Source: Coccinella septempunctata
Taxonomy: Eukaryota > Arthropoda > Insecta > Coleoptera > Coccinellidae
DNA: 64,000 nt
Reading direction: 5' to 3'
Assembly: GCF_907165205.1 (NCBI RefSeq)
Contig: NC_058198.1
Coordinates: 2,726,001 to 2,790,000, forward strand
Shown: positions 38,676 to 52,796 of the stretch, in pieces
Layout: the number at the start of each line of letters is the position of its first letter
How positions within the stretch are numbered: the first letter of the stretch is position 1
Program-made: the position numbers and the translations under genes
The notes under the pieces: generated by a model
Databases searched by the model: none
What the model saw: only the letters and a program-made list of their open reading frames with translations
Told to the model about the DNA's origin: nothing

Positions 38676-41600
38676 AGAGTTTCCTCGAATCCTTTTTAGA
38701 GAAACATTATCCAGAAATGTTTTTAATGAGCACCAGCAGTAGATATTAATAGCACTCATGGATGTAATTAAGGCCTTTTTCTAGGATCTCGTTCAGAATT
38801 TTCCTGACATGAAATTTCTCGACATCCTATGTGCCCCATCCGTTGAATTAAAATGTTGTACGAATAATTTAACTATCTCACTGCTAACGTTCGCTATCTT
38901 TCTTCACATACATCAGATGGAAAATATATCCTATAAATATGAATAAACCCTCTGTTCAGGTTATGACGAGTGGAAGTTTACCCGAACCATTATTCATTCT
39001 CACTTTCAAAAGAAGAAAAAAGGTTTCATTCTCATTCATAATTTTTCCTTGAGCCATCCACTTGAATGCAACCGAAATCGACAAAGAGCAGATCGAAGGA
39101 ATACCTTGAGGAATAACAATTTTTCCGCGACTCCATCGGTACATGTTTCCGTTGTGATTCGTGCTTTTGTGTTAATAAATAATGATTACTCCACCAGTTC
39201 AGATGGTGTTCCCTCGAATCTGCATTGCTGCGGTTTTTCCCGAACGAAAATGTGATAAGTGGAAAACGTTATTGATGGGTTTCGATCGGGATTGCCATCT
39301 ACGCCATCAAAATACACGGCGAGCGATGAAATGAAATTTATTGCCGCATGACATTTTATCTCTGATTTTTTTTTTATGAATATCTTCATGTCAACGCCAG
39401 CGGCTTTATATTTCACGACCATTTCGGGAATCAACAAATATCTCAGTCAGATTCCTCGAGAACAGAAAATCCAGCATGCATCATAACATTTGGTTTTTTC
39501 GGGGTCAAGAATTGTTGCATTAGAATGAAAATAATGAACTTCGTTGTTGATGCGAGTAAAATTACATCAAAATAAGGCGGTGGAAGAAAAATTTGAACAC
39601 GCGCTCGGAAATAATTCTTCGACATCCTCCAGAAGACAAAATTTTACCCAGCAACCACAAAAATTCGAAAATTTTATGAGCCGATTAGAAAAATTCTCAA
39701 TTGTCTTCTGGGAGTTCGTCTGGTAATCCTTGCAATGATCAACATCTGCTTTATGGTTTATTACTTATACGTTGAGCAAATGATGAATGGTCTATAGAGA
39801 TTTATGACACTTCATCCTGTGAAAATGGTGTGAGTCTTTTTATTTCGAATGAATAAATGATGATACCATTAATCAGGTTTCCAAAAATCTATGAATACCT
39901 GAAAGGGTTTTCGGAACTTTCCAATTTGGATATAACAAGGTCCTCGTAACACTCACATAATGTCGAATTACTGAAAGTGAGTAGCTTTCGGGAACTTTAG
40001 AAGGAAATTTCATCGAACACGAGCGAATGGTCCCACCCTCTCATCTCTCTATTAATTAATGTGTAGTAAAGTAACACTTTACGTCGTTATTATCGTGAAA
40101 TATTGCTAGGGACAGACATGCAGTCAACGAAATATCGGTCCACATCGATTCAATCCTGCTAATTAGGCAGTTTTCAGTTGGAAATATTTCTAATGTAGAG
40201 GAAAATTACGAACATTTCCTTTAAAGGCATTAAATCTTACTTTCCCAATAAAAATGCAGGTTTTAATTAATTTTTAACCTCGAAAAGATATAGGGGTACC
40301 AGAAATGTTCACATTAATCAGTGACTTGACGTCCTGATGTATCAACAGAAGTTTAGTATGGGCATAAACAGCCCGCCACCTGAGGCGAAAAAATGTTCAA
40401 ATGAAAAAAAATCGATTAGAAAGCATATCAAGCGTAGAGAAGCTTTTCATTCGACTGCCGTTCGCCATTATTCATGAATGAGTTCGAAAGTTTGTTTCTT
40501 TTTACGCGGAAAATGATCGACAGCGCCTTTCAAAATTTGTTCGACGAAAGAGAAGTTAAGGTGAGATTGCTCGGGTTGAAAATCAACCGCAAACAACTTG
40601 GTTAGCATAAAAATTAGCGAAATTAAGACCGGAGTCATCAGTAATTTCTGATATCTCTCATTTGAGATACGAGATACCTACATAAAATTAGGCAGAGCAT
40701 GCGCAGCCGAACTCAATTGAATCCTTGTCGTTTAAGATTCAAACAGCCCCAAGCATCCACAACTCCATCTAGATAGCCGCAATCAATTACGTAGACAAAT
40801 CTGGACCATCAGACTTTTTTTCACCTGAAAAACATGTCCCTAACTAACAGAATCAACCCAATGAAGAACGTTTCACGAAAAGCGGGTGTTACTCCGCTCA
40901 TACATTATTCAAGACCCTTCATTTCGAAGGGGTTTCTTCGCAGTTAAACTTGCGAATTGATAGTTCGCTGTGCATTATCCGAAAGTCGAAGTAACAGTTA
41001 CGTCTGCACGGTTGCTTGCTCCAACAGTGCGAATTTAATTTCGCAATTTTTTTCAAGGCATTTTCATATTCATAGGGGTGGGGAAAACTGATGAGCTTTT
41101 CCCATTTTTCAAACTGACAATGATAATATTTTTTCTGCATGTCCCTCAGAGCAGTCCTACACAACAGGTCCCAGGGTGTTAGCAGCACTTAAACAAGTAT
41201 TTCTCTCTGTGCCAAGATTTGACGGCTTGTGTTCCAAGTTTCGAAACGAAAGCGGCTTATTGTCACAGGAAACAAACTGCGAATCGGGAAGTTGCTTCGG
41301 CCTGTTGCCCGGCATCGAACTTCAATAAATTAAAAACATCTGCAACAAAACGCCCACCCCTTATTCCGTACGGGAGCAGGCATTGAGCCCTAATAGGCGG
41401 GCATTCTGTTTCCGGCAGATTCCGGTCGATTTGCCGTGTCCGACCGGAAAGATCGACCGCTTTCAGACCGATCTAACCACGTGAATATCATCCTGGAATA
41501 ATCCTTGCGAAAAAATATGCAGGCTCCACGGATTCCACAGAAAATTTTAGTATTATTGTCAGACGATACTCCGTGCTTCAGCATCCATTATTTCCAAATA

Positions 41601-43580
41601 ATTATAACATACGCTCAGCCATTCAAAATTTTTCAAAAATCTTACTATATTCAGCTTCAAACTATCAGCTAACCCCTTGGTCGATCTGACTAACCTCTGA
41701 GCCAATAGAGCAGTTGTATGTATACAAAATAATAATACTGAAAAGCTAATTGAGCATGCAGTCAAAATATTCAAGAGCTGGGTGAAGCATTTTCTGATAT
41801 CTCTTGCAGCCTGGACAGCAAGGGTATGAATAAATTTTTTATTTTCAAACCTTCATGAAGGACATTTAACTAGACAGCAGAATTCGCTTGTTTTCAAGCA
41901 ATTAACGTCCAATTAATTAAGCCAGCCATATTATTTTGGAATAGTTCAACTAAACAGCACAAACTCAAACTGTCCTTTGAGTTCAATAGTGGCAGAAGGG
42001 GGTACACGACACGTGTACAACCCCTATTAATCATGTCGTAGCATACCTGTGTTTTTAGCATACTCTGTACCAATTTTATGATGAATATCCCTGGAGAAAA
42101 TACTGCGGAGAAACTCAATTTAATCCGGATAATGAGAACATAGTTCGTATGCTGACAGAGTTTCACATTGGGGTCAATATACGTAAAAAATAAAAAACGA
42201 ATATGAAATTCTGCCTCCACGCACTACGCTCCTTCAAAATGAAAGAAATGAAGTTGAAAAATGTCAGGTGCACCGTTGCAAGACGTTCCGAAGGGAAAAT
42301 TAGTTGAGAACAAAGCGAATGGGTGAGATTGAAACGTTAAACTAGTTCCCAGCTTCCTTAGTAGGTGGAAAATCAACTGTTGAATTCACAAAGCTGTTGT
42401 GGATAATTAAAGTTCAAGGTTATGATGCGAAGGTAGTTTTTCTTCATTTCCTGATAGAAACGAATCATTATTAGTTGAAAAATTGGCAAACGATACCTCA
42501 AACGCTTAATTAATTCCTTGTTTCCCAGGTAAGGTATCAGTTCTTCATCAACAGCAATTTAATAATTGAATATACGAACGTAGGCATAAGGATGAAGCAG
42601 AAAAATGAACTAATTTTTGGTTGAGATTCTGTAGAAGACCTCTCAAAGTTATCTCAGAAATAATCAATTTATTTCTGACGTGAAATCACAAATCATTTTC
42701 TTGCTGCCATGGAAAACTATTTCAAAATAATTTGTGCGACCGTTTATAGTTTTTTTATCACTTCAGACATTCAAAATTAAGTGACACAGATTTCTAGCCT
42801 TGTGGCTTTAAAAAGGCGATTGAGAAGTAGTTTTTCTTATTAAATTTTGATTGTGAAAGTGAGGGATGGAATATTTCGTTGATTCCCGATGTATTGAACC
42901 TAATTTCCAGCGTTTTCAATATACAGGGGTTATTTCTATGAGATGTTTCGATATTCACATTCGTTAAAAGACGACTGGAATATAATGAGCTTTCTCAACC
43001 TGCATATTCTATTTTCCTTTCGACTAAATCAAAACGACAAGCCAATATGTATAAAAGAAATTTCAGGAAATGTTAATTCCCAACTCAGCCAGGAATGAAT
43101 TCAAATCTTTTTCCAGGAAGAGAATCTTGGAAAATGCACCAAATGATATATCGAGTTTACAAAAAGCATTTTCATATTGAAGCTGAATCGACCAGCATCG
43201 ATTGAATAATAATGGCTTAGCTGGCACCATTTCTGCATATATTAATATCTTCTCCACCTTGCATAAGATATATAACCTTTCCCTATCGCCCAGAGCTTCT
43301 TAATTGCTTCTCAGAAACGATTTATGCCTCCATCGTTTGATACCAAGCAATTATAGAAGATTTTCACAGAAAATCAGATGAAACCGATAAAAAGAAATAA
43401 GACCAAATTCTAAATCTAAATAATTAACACTGTTCCATATGAATAAAAACAAGTAGATTGAAAATCAGTGAATGTTCTCCATAAATACTGAGAAAATTCA
43501 ATGACTTCTAACTTCAAAAGTACCTCTGTCCTCATTAGAATAAACTCATCAATTTTTGACACGCCATCTTCAAGGAATGA
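38676..43580. other. Intergenic stretch before the KChIP-like gene
   Basis: No coding region or repeat family is recognised in these 4.9 kb. Several open stretches on both strands (for example 41390-41584, 41559-41774 and 41894-42220 minus) lack domains. The last few hundred bases should include the 5' UTR or promoter of the plus-strand gene starting at 43581. Confidence 0.45.
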
Positions 43581-43788
43581 ATGGCACTTTTTCGATTTCA
43601 GAAACAGCAGCGCCACCACAGCATGTACGGGGTCGTTTCGCATCAAGGAACCGATAGAGATCAATACCGAACACAGGCCTCATGTTCAAACGAACCACAA
43701 GATGGCGAAAGGAGACGTAGAAGGGAAAGGAGACCCATTTTCCAGAAAATATTGGGGTATTTCAGGAAGCAACTGACCGAAGAACAAG
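43581..43788 (+). CDS. Probable first coding exon of the KChIP-like gene
   Basis: An ATG at 43581, directly preceded by an in-frame TGA, opens 69 codons plus one base. It ends at an acceptable donor (GAACAAG then GTAGAA). The peptide starts MALFRFQKQQ and ends in a basic segment RRRRRERR, then FQKILGYFRKQLTEEQ. It ends in phase 1, exactly what the recognised KChIP exon at 62678 needs (G plus AG gives Glu), so the join reads LTEEQ-EDENDEF. KChIP N-termini are variable and often encoded by separate distant first exons, so homology cannot confirm this. An alternative is that the acceptor-like TTTCAG at 43601 makes it an internal exon. The link to 62678 is inference. Confidence 0.5.
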
Positions 43789-43878
43789 GTAGAATAATGA
43801 GATAATTGCATTGAATATTCCTTATGTAGCCGTTGGTCATCAACGAGAAAGATGCATCGAGAAATCCTAACGCATGCA

Positions 43879-43940
43879 CCATTTTGCAACTGGCGTATTC
43901 GCCATTTTGCAACCAGCGCATTCGCCATTCTGCGCCCATA
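43879..43940. repeat. Short minisatellite, 23-bp unit, about 2.6 copies
   Basis: CCATTTTGCAAC recurs at 43879 and 43902, and a partial CCATTCTGC follows at 43925. The first two units share the GCNTATTCG/GCGCATTCG ending. It lies 90 bp beyond the putative donor at 43789. Confidence 0.75.
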
Positions 43941-46689
43941 TTCTATTCAAAATGAAGTTTGGGTTATTATACACATACATATATGTTTTCTATTCAATGT
44001 TTTATTGAAATATAACGCATTTCACTGAATTGTTGCTTCTACAGATGTTTTCAAACTGCTCAAAGGGTTTTTCTCGTTCGTTTTTCGACATCTACTTGTC
44101 CCAGAACTAAAAAAATACCTTCTCCAGGAACTTCTTGCCAAGTGTTGCGTTATTTATAAAATAGTTAGGGAAAACTATGCACGCTTCCAAAGTGAACGGA
44201 AAATTACCAATTTTCCCGCTTTTAATCGAATTAAATAGTTGCCCGAGACGAGAAGATTTCACTGAAAATTGAGGAGAGTAGAAGGAGGAATACAGATGGA
44301 CGTGAATAATTGCTCACTTGTATGCGGCTTTCGTGAACTAGGGGGAAGATATATGAAAAGTTCAGGCTGCCTGATCCACGAATAGGATATACATATTGTT
44401 CGTTGCGGGATGAATTAATTTAGAATTCACTCTATACATCTTATCTGGGGAAACCATTCTTTTAAATTCACGTTTATACGAGTCTTTATATGGAAATATT
44501 AAATTCTTTCGATGTTCGAATCTACGGATGAATTCTCCCAAACCTATCTCTTTCGCTCGCTGACCAATCCTTTTATCTTTTATAAATGTAATACATGCGT
44601 TCAATTCGATTAACAATATTCTTCTTCGTTGGAAAATTGAAATCAACTAGCCGAGCGTTTTATAATAGGTGCATCATGCTATGAAACGTTGCTAATTTAT
44701 ATCGGTTGGTTGGAGCAATTCACAATGAATACTGAATATTATCTGTTAGGGATGCCTGATGATATATTGTTAAGTCTTTCTACGCATCTGGGTGTTGATA
44801 TTCACAGATTGCATTTTACCTATAATATGAATAATAATTGAATGTAAAATCCCTGGAATTTATCACTGAGAATATGTGGACGATAAATATCAGTAGAACT
44901 AGAAGATTACTAATATTCAATTCCTTCAATTTTGATTATGCCCCATATTAACAATTTGAAAGAGTAGGAAAGGATCGACTTCCAAAAATTGCGTAGAATT
45001 CTTGGTAAAATTGCCAAATAATCCCGTCTACGGTGATAATATTAAACGTTTCATGAATGCCGGTCCCTTATCTGAATGTTTTCCCGCATCAGTCCTGACT
45101 AAAACGATGTCGTGGAAACTGATATTCATTTAGCGCATTACATTGTCCTCGTTCATCGCGTTTCTGTACAAGCAAAGATTAAAACGAAATGTTTGCTAGC
45201 TACAACGCGGTTACATCATAGTTATCAGGCATAAACAACGGTCCAAAATTCATTGTCTATCCCCTTTGCAACCCCGCGCGTCTATAATGTGGTCCGTGAA
45301 GTTTCGTTTGTTGTGGTGGCCCTGGAATTTTTGAACACCTACACCTGTCTTCAACGATGTTCGAACAACATATTAAGCTGGCCGAATCAAGTATTGATTA
45401 AGGTATGTTACGTTACCACATCCCGGCTAAAATTATTCGATGAATTTTGCAATATGAAGTCCTTTAATCTCAACAACCTCAGATTTGGTACTATCGAATG
45501 AGCAGTGTGTTTGGGGAGGATACAACTTCATGGAAAAATTAAAATGTGAAGAAATGCATTCCACCGTTGAAACAGACACAAAAACTTCGAAGAAAAGGGC
45601 GAAATATATGATCTCACAAGAAAAATTCGACTTAAAGGGAAAACCAACGTTTATTATTTAAACGTGGATATTTCGAAAACGAATGAATTAAATGTAAAAT
45701 GATTGAATATGCTGAACTCAGAATTGAAAGGGCTTTCAAATAAGGTGTCACTGACCCCACCTTCCCTATGCAAAATTTAGGGGTTGGGGTTGTAACTCTA
45801 AGGGTTGCAGAGATACGGTTTCGAATTTGATCTTAAAAGTTGTCCTCCTGGAATCAGAAATCGACGTGTCCGAGCATTTTTGAATAATTCGGTTCTGCCG
45901 AGCTACAGAGCCACCGTTTCGTCCAACTCTGTACAAAGTGCAAAATATGGGTTACCGCACTGGTTTTTCACCGAATTTCAATAATTTCCAGATCGATTCG
46001 AGAAGTACGGAAGTGGGCAAGAATTGGTTATACGAATAAAACTTCCCCAGCTCGAATTCCAGTTTATTTGCCGTGCATATTCGGACCTTTTTCTCGGGGA
46101 AATTTATCGCCAACGGCATATGAGACGAATCTTAGAGGAGCATTCTAACGGGACGAGTAGGTGCGGTATTCCCGTGAGAAGATCCCAAAACTTCTCGTCG
46201 ACATCCGGAATTTACGCCTCCCGCAGTAATATTTTACACTGTCGTAGTAATGGCGGAATGATCTCATTTAATTGTGCTCCGCGAGATGGGTTCTACGACG
46301 ATGTCCCCTGTTCAGACGGAATTAGTCTTGCAAAAGTCGGACCAGGAAGTCGACGAATGGAACGCCGTCATAATTTCCCGAGATTGAATGATGAAAGAGC
46401 CGGGAAATTGTCAGGAATGGCTCAATGGGCACCGAGAGATTTTCTGGTCCACCAGAACCGATCGCAGAATCTTTGCGTGGACACCTGACATCAATTCACA
46501 CCTTAGTAATGAGAGCTTTTAATTGTTTAGTGCAGTGTGTGGCAGAAGCCAGAAGAAACACGATTGTAGCGTTTTACACATGATCAAGACTCCATGACTA
46601 TTTCTCAAGATAGGTGATATTATCCTTACTAATATTATCAATCTGTTTGTCAGTGTTTGTTTGTTTGTCTTTCCACAGGCTTGTTCGCA

Positions 46690-47639
46690 GAGACATCCTA
46701 GTCCAAATTGAAATGGTCGTGCCCCTTCTATAAATTCGCCCCAAAGTAGACGTCAAGTTTCTTGCCTTGAAAAAAATGCCGCAGATAAGGGTTACATTCA
46801 TTTTCAAATTAGTTCATTCCATGCCAATCGAAAACCCTCAGAACATTATTCTGGATTGATTAAAGTACGTTAAAACGCGAACTTTTTCAAAGATACTTTG
46901 GAGCACTACAAAATTGACTCGATCATTTTCCTCTATCTCTTATAGTTCACCCAGCGTCGGTCACCAAGACTTAAATCAACAGCTTCCTGCACCACTTATA
47001 TTACTTCAAAGGAATGGATGTTATACGACAGTCATATCTGATAAATTCTCTTCACTGTAGTGAAATTGCCATCGAAATCGGACATGTGGTTCCTGAGTTA
47101 TGAGGTTTGTTCGTAGAGTAGTTCACAACGGTTGTGAACTGTACAGAGCAAGCGCAATTCCATTTAGGGTGACGAAAATCCATTTGCGCTTGCTCTGTAC
47201 AGTTCACAAACGTTGTACGAACAAACCTCATAACTCAGGAACCACATGTCCGATTTCGATGGCAATTTCACTACAGTGAAGAGAATTTATCAGATATGAC
47301 TGTCGTATAACATCCATTCCTTTGAAGTAATATGAGTGGTGCAGGAAGCTGTTGATTTAAGGCTTCGTGGCCGACGCTGGGTGAACTATAAGAGATAGAG
47401 GAAAATGATCGAGTCAATTTTGTAGTGCTCCAAAGTATCTTTGGGAAAGTTCGCGATTTCAACATTCTTCAATCGATCCAGAATAATGTTCTGAGGGTTT
47501 TTGATCGGCATGGAATGAACTAATTTGAAAATGAATGTAACCCTTATCTTCGGCATTTTTTTCAAGGCAAGAAACATGACGTCTACTTTGGGGCGAATTT
47601 ATAGAAAGGCCACGACCATTTCGTTTGTACTAGAATCTT
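46690..47639. repeat. Large fold-back (inverted repeat) element, arms of ~460 bp
   Basis: The left arm (46690-47157) and right arm (47184-47639) are reverse complements with scattered mismatches and small indels, around a 26-bp spacer. The innermost 19 bp, CTGTACAGAGCAAGCGCAA, match exactly. The outer ends share AAATGGTCGTG / CACGACCATTT and diverge beyond CTAGT. Outside the left arm is TACTAATATTATCAA followed by a (GTTT)n-like stretch, a style seen in non-coding tails of arthropod repeats. No transposase is encoded. It may be two opposed insertions of one repeat or a true fold-back element. Confidence 0.9.
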
Positions 47640-50600
47640 AATAAGTGATTACTTACGTGCTGCTTATTAATTTTTTGATGCTGATAAGTAATTATTCTTA
47701 TTAAACGCGGATTCAAGCTAGTACACAATAAACTACACAAGACCAGATGATGCTGTGCTAAAGGGACGGTTGGATAAAGGGATATATCACGTTCTTTCCT
47801 GCCACTTCCGAAATGGGCTTATAGTCTCTTTGTGGCAAACGTAAAAATGGAAAGAAAATAACGCCGTCGCCGGAAAAGTACTATTATCCCAAAATCTTAA
47901 CGGCAGGATGTACACTCGACTCTTAATTAAATTATCATGCGCTATTTCCCTCATGAGTCCTTGCAGCCTTCGTCCTTTTTTTCACGCAATGCTCACAAAT
48001 TTCCCTTCGCGGCTTAGGGGAAAAAGGGCCGACTGCGGTGCTCGAGTTTTCATAGTTATGGTTGTGCATCAAGAAACAATGATGCGTTTTCCTGCGAGGA
48101 AGCAGTTTCGCCCTCAGAAAGAAGCCATTGTGATGTAAAGCTTCTGTGGTTTTAAGTGGAATGAATATGCGACTGAGCGTGTTCTACAGAATATTTTTCC
48201 TCGCACAATCCGGCTAAGGTACAATAGGCATGTTACTGTGCCTGTTCACCAAAATGTTACGATCACTTAGTTGATGATGCATCTCGCTTGCATCCCTCTA
48301 CTCAAACTGACATGAACGTTTCATCTTATTTATCAAAAATTATCAATTTCTGGAGTAATACAATAGAAGTTGAACAAACAACTAGGAAAAATTTGAGACA
48401 AAGGAATTTACTAGTTATTCATTGATTGTGTATATCTGGACCAACCGGTAGTTTCCAAATTTTTTACTTATCAGCTTGATTTATTGAATTGATGTGGCCG
48501 ATACTTGATGAAAATCCATTTTTTGTTTAGCTTGTTTTAGATTCAAAATCGAGTAAACCTAAAAGAAGTGCCTATGAGAGTTGGACAAAATTTCGAATAT
48601 AATTCATAACTGACTTGAATTGTGAAAGAATATGAGGAAATTGTGGACGACATACTTCACTGTCTAAAATCGAACATTGTTCCTATCACATTTCCCTATT
48701 TTCTTCAATAGTTCTCCTGGAAATGGAGTTTTTTCGTGAAATGAAGAATTGGAGACCGCATATTGGACAAATCTAGTGGAACAGGAAATTGAATTCGGGC
48801 CGTTCTATGCCTCTAGGGACATTGGATAAAATATGAAACTGCCCGGTTCATGTGGTGGCAAAATCGATAATTTTTTACTTCTATACTTTAATTTGAATAT
48901 CTTATAAGAGGGGTTTAATATGAGGAGTTTTATTCACAGAAAAATGAGGAAGGTTCAATAGGGTCAGGATTATGGAAATGATATTTCTTGACATCCAGGA
49001 TCAGTTACATCGAGATTTATTTGAAATTCTCCATGTTTTTCGTTGAATAAAACACTTCAGTATCATTTCCTCCGAACCAAAGCTGATGAATTCATATAAA
49101 CAAAAATATGGCACAGGCACATGAAAGTTCTTCACTTGAGGTGTTCGTCAATGTTAGATCAACAAGTTGGAAACCATATATCAAATCGGGGGGTGAGAAA
49201 TCATGATTGTAACAAGAAACAATGAAAGATTTAAGGAATTTCCTCGAGTCTTTCCCGTGAAGAATTACGCCGACGTTAATGCCCATTTAATGAACAACAA
49301 AATCGAAACTTACGAACCGAATTTTACAGTTCCTAATACTTTCTGAATCACGGTTCCTCCGTAGTGACAGGATTATGGAAATCTTTCTCGAGTTTTGCAA
49401 CTTGTCGTAAAGTGAGCTTCATTAGGGCTTGCCTTTTGTTCGCTAACCTAAACAAGTAGGAATTGGCAATTAACCAAATGAGGTATAGGGAAATTTGGGA
49501 ATAGCAATCCGAATTTACGAGATCCATTGTATCTGAACGTTAGGAAAAGCTGGAAAATGTGGAAATGCGCGCCAGGTTGCGCTACATGCTCTCGTCAGGG
49601 ATCCGTTAGTACGAATTTAGCTTTCGGTGAAGAATTTTGTGTTGACGCTCTCACAGTCTTTTCTGCTTTCGCGCTTCTGCAGGCTTAGGATGCATCATGG
49701 GTAAATGTTTATTTTTAATATATAAATACTGATTGACGATTTTGCTCCGAAGATTTTTCAAGAACGCCGGTACTGTCCATCTTCACGAAAAAAAATTCAA
49801 TAAAAGTTTTGCGAACTATAAACTACTTCTAACTTCAATCAAAAATTTCTTTTTTTCCCTTCAGAATTAGAGCAAAAATATATTCATAAAAAATTCTCTG
49901 TCTGCATGAAATGTATCCCAAGTTCTCATCTATGCACGTAAAAAATCAACAAGAAAATTACTCCAAAAAGAAGAGAAATTTTTCCAATATATGCTCAGAA
50001 AGTATTCGAAATTGAATTTATAATGTGAAATCCGTTAATTTACATTAATTTTTTGTGAAAATCCATTTTGTCAATAAATTTTCAACGATTAAATAAACTG
50101 AAACTAATTTTTTCTGAGTAGTTTTTCACTGCTTATACTTGATTTTTCGTGAAGATATTTTTCGAAATTTCAATTCAGATACAGACAATTCTTCGGTTTT
50201 TAGGTTACACTAACATCTATCATAATCATTATTTCTATCATGATCATTAATTTCTGATGGAACTAACATTTTATCGCCATATTATCATCGCTCGTTTCGA
50301 ATAATCGAATTTAATTAACGTTGTTTACTGCATGATATTTACCAATCATTGATGCAATTCATTCATTTCTGTGTGTGATCTTCTTGATGAAATTATGAAT
50401 TTTGAAATTATTCATCATTTAGTGACCCGAATATAAATTACATTTGAAGTACTCTCGAGGCTCAAATAATTTTGGTCAGATTTCTGCATACAAGAGTAGA
50501 TTTTCTCATGGAAATTAAAATATGGAGAAAACCGAATATTTTATGAGATCATTAATTAAGAACTTATAAAACGGAAACACCTTGAGTAGTAGAAAAAAAA

Positions 50601-52566
50601 AATCATCATAATCCATTCGAGCAGCATAGATTCTCCATTTTACCCCTTGGATCCTCCAGCATAAAAACCTTTTCAAATAGCTTTTCCAAAAAGCAAGTTT
50701 ATTAAAATTCACTCGCTCCATCGTAGGAACAGCTCCTTAATTCGAAAAAAACAATGAAACTCTTCTGGCTAGTACGAATAACGAACTGCCGCACAATGAA
50801 AAATCGACGTGGAACAAAGACACCAGGTAAATAAGGGAATTTTCGGGGCTGCATCTGATTTCCTCACATCTTGTGCAACATAAAGCAACGTCGGTGATGA
50901 AAAACGGGGAAAGTTGGCGGTGGAATGATCACAATACCGATTCCACGTCGAATGCAACCCTCATCGCTCACCCCCCAACTCGTGTGCCTGATAGAGCAGG
51001 GAGAAATATCATTTTCACATAAGAGAATTGTTTTTCGACAAAAACAAGTTTAAATAAAAACATACTCCTCCAGAATTTCCCTCAATTCATAAGTTAAGGT
51101 AGTCTAGCTCAATTTCCCCCAAGAAAAATTTGTTTTTCCGCCCAGTAAACGTTGCAACCTCGATGATTTTTCTGTATTTTGGATCTTCAGGGGATTCTGT
51201 GAGACTTATTGGGTATAGCAATGCTAATTGTTGTTAATATTTGGTTTTGAAACTGTACTTGGAAATACAAACACAAAAGTGACTGAGGAAAGTTGGATGG
51301 TAAACGAAAAGTGAAAACCAACACTTGTTACAACTCGGAGATCTGAAACTGGGGATTCAAGTCTGGAGGATAAAATATGTTCAAGAACTATTCTCTGAAT
51401 CACCATTTACTCCTTCTTACTCTAGCGTAGAAGGGTCTCTATTTGCACATGACTATCCTATTGGTTCTCAAAAGAAGATTTGCTGAAAATTTATTCCTTA
51501 TTACCCTGGATGATGGTTGTTGAACTCCTGAGAAGCCTTCGGAATCAACATCGAACACCGCGCACACAATAAACGAAAATACAATCCCCGTTCATGATGA
51601 CAAACCGAAACAATAAACGTTATGAAAGCTGAACGCAGAGGTGTGTTTTTTGACCCTTCCCTCAGAGGGATGCCCATTATTCATCAGCGACTAGGCTGGA
51701 ATATGTTTCTGGATAAGTTTCTTACACTTTTTCCTACCATTCTACCCGACAGAACTTTATTTGAACAAATGTATTCGCCATATAAAAAGCTCTATTTCCA
51801 TTTATCCGACGTCCCGTTTTCCCCAACTGCTATTATGGAAACAAGAAAATAAACATTTATTTGTATCGTTCGTAAATTTTCGAAAGCTGCCGATGCTTCA
51901 GAAAACAGCTCATCAATATTAAATTCTGCACGGTATATCTCGGATACAAACTTTTTCGTTTATCAAGTGGGCAAGAAATTTCCTGATATCTCAGTTGTAT
52001 GAGGAAATGAACGATCAAGAATGAATAAATGGGAAAGTTATACCACTGCTGTTATACCTAGCATCGATTTAATGAAGGACCCTTAGTGAATATATACGAA
52101 TTCATATTGCCAACATCGATTTGAAACTGACTGAAAATAGTAGCCTACCAATGATTCATGAACATAAACGTTCCAATTGTCGCTTTATCGAACATTTTGT
52201 CAGCTAGGCGTATTCGATCGTGATTTATACGGTATAATGAAGTGTTAGCAATTCTTTTACATCGATAGTGGATCGTTATCTTCCGACCGTTTTTGTTTAG
52301 CCTTAAAAATTCTGTCATCTGTCATCAATTTACGATTAGGATACGACAAATTAACTGTAGTAATGTAGATTGTAAAACTTCTCGATGAACAAATGAATGT
52401 ACATACAATTCTTAAAGATAATTATTTTAGAGATGTGAAATTGTCGAAAAGTTGAATTCTACGTTTTCCTAGCAGATAGAAAAACCGTTGCAAAATGGCG
52501 AAGGAATTCAAAACTGTGGCGATAGAGGACTTCAAACTGAATGGGAATTGGTGGGTAGAATTTGGA

Positions 52567-52654
52567 TGCGCGGGTACAACCGCGCATGTCGTGCGCGAGT
52601 ATATTGTGGTTGCGCCTGTACACTCGCGCATGCCGTGCGAGATTAGATTGTGGA
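52567..52654. repeat. CpG-dense 44-bp tandem duplication
   Basis: Two copies begin with TGCGC at 52567 and 52611 and end in ATTGTGG. Each holds a GTAC-centred near-palindrome followed by CGCGCATG(T/C)CGTGCG. The block is unusually rich in CpG against AT-rich surroundings and abuts a dispersed repeat at 52656. Confidence 0.8.
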
Positions 52655-52655
52655 T

Positions 52656-52796
52656 AGATAGTTATTCTGAAGGTAATTTCGTTTTACCAGGGGTGGCACA
52701 GCTCATTATGAGAACTTAAAATGACCATATCTGTTTATCAGAGCCGAATAGGAAAAAATGGTATAGGAAAAAAGTATTTCTTTTGACCTCAAGAAT
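52656..52796 (+). repeat. Dispersed ~140-bp repeat, copy 2
   Basis: This is the plus-strand counterpart of the minus-strand segment at 24396-24535, from AGATAGTTATTCTGA to TTTTGACCTCAAGAAT. The two differ by point changes and one or two single-base indels. It probably belongs to a larger element that includes the CpG-rich duplication just upstream, which copy 1 lacks. Confidence 0.8.

Noticed and set aside
46024..46488. 154-codon plus-strand ORF
   Set aside because: It starts with TTG and has no domain or signal peptide. Its length is explained by locally higher GC, and no splice context supports it.
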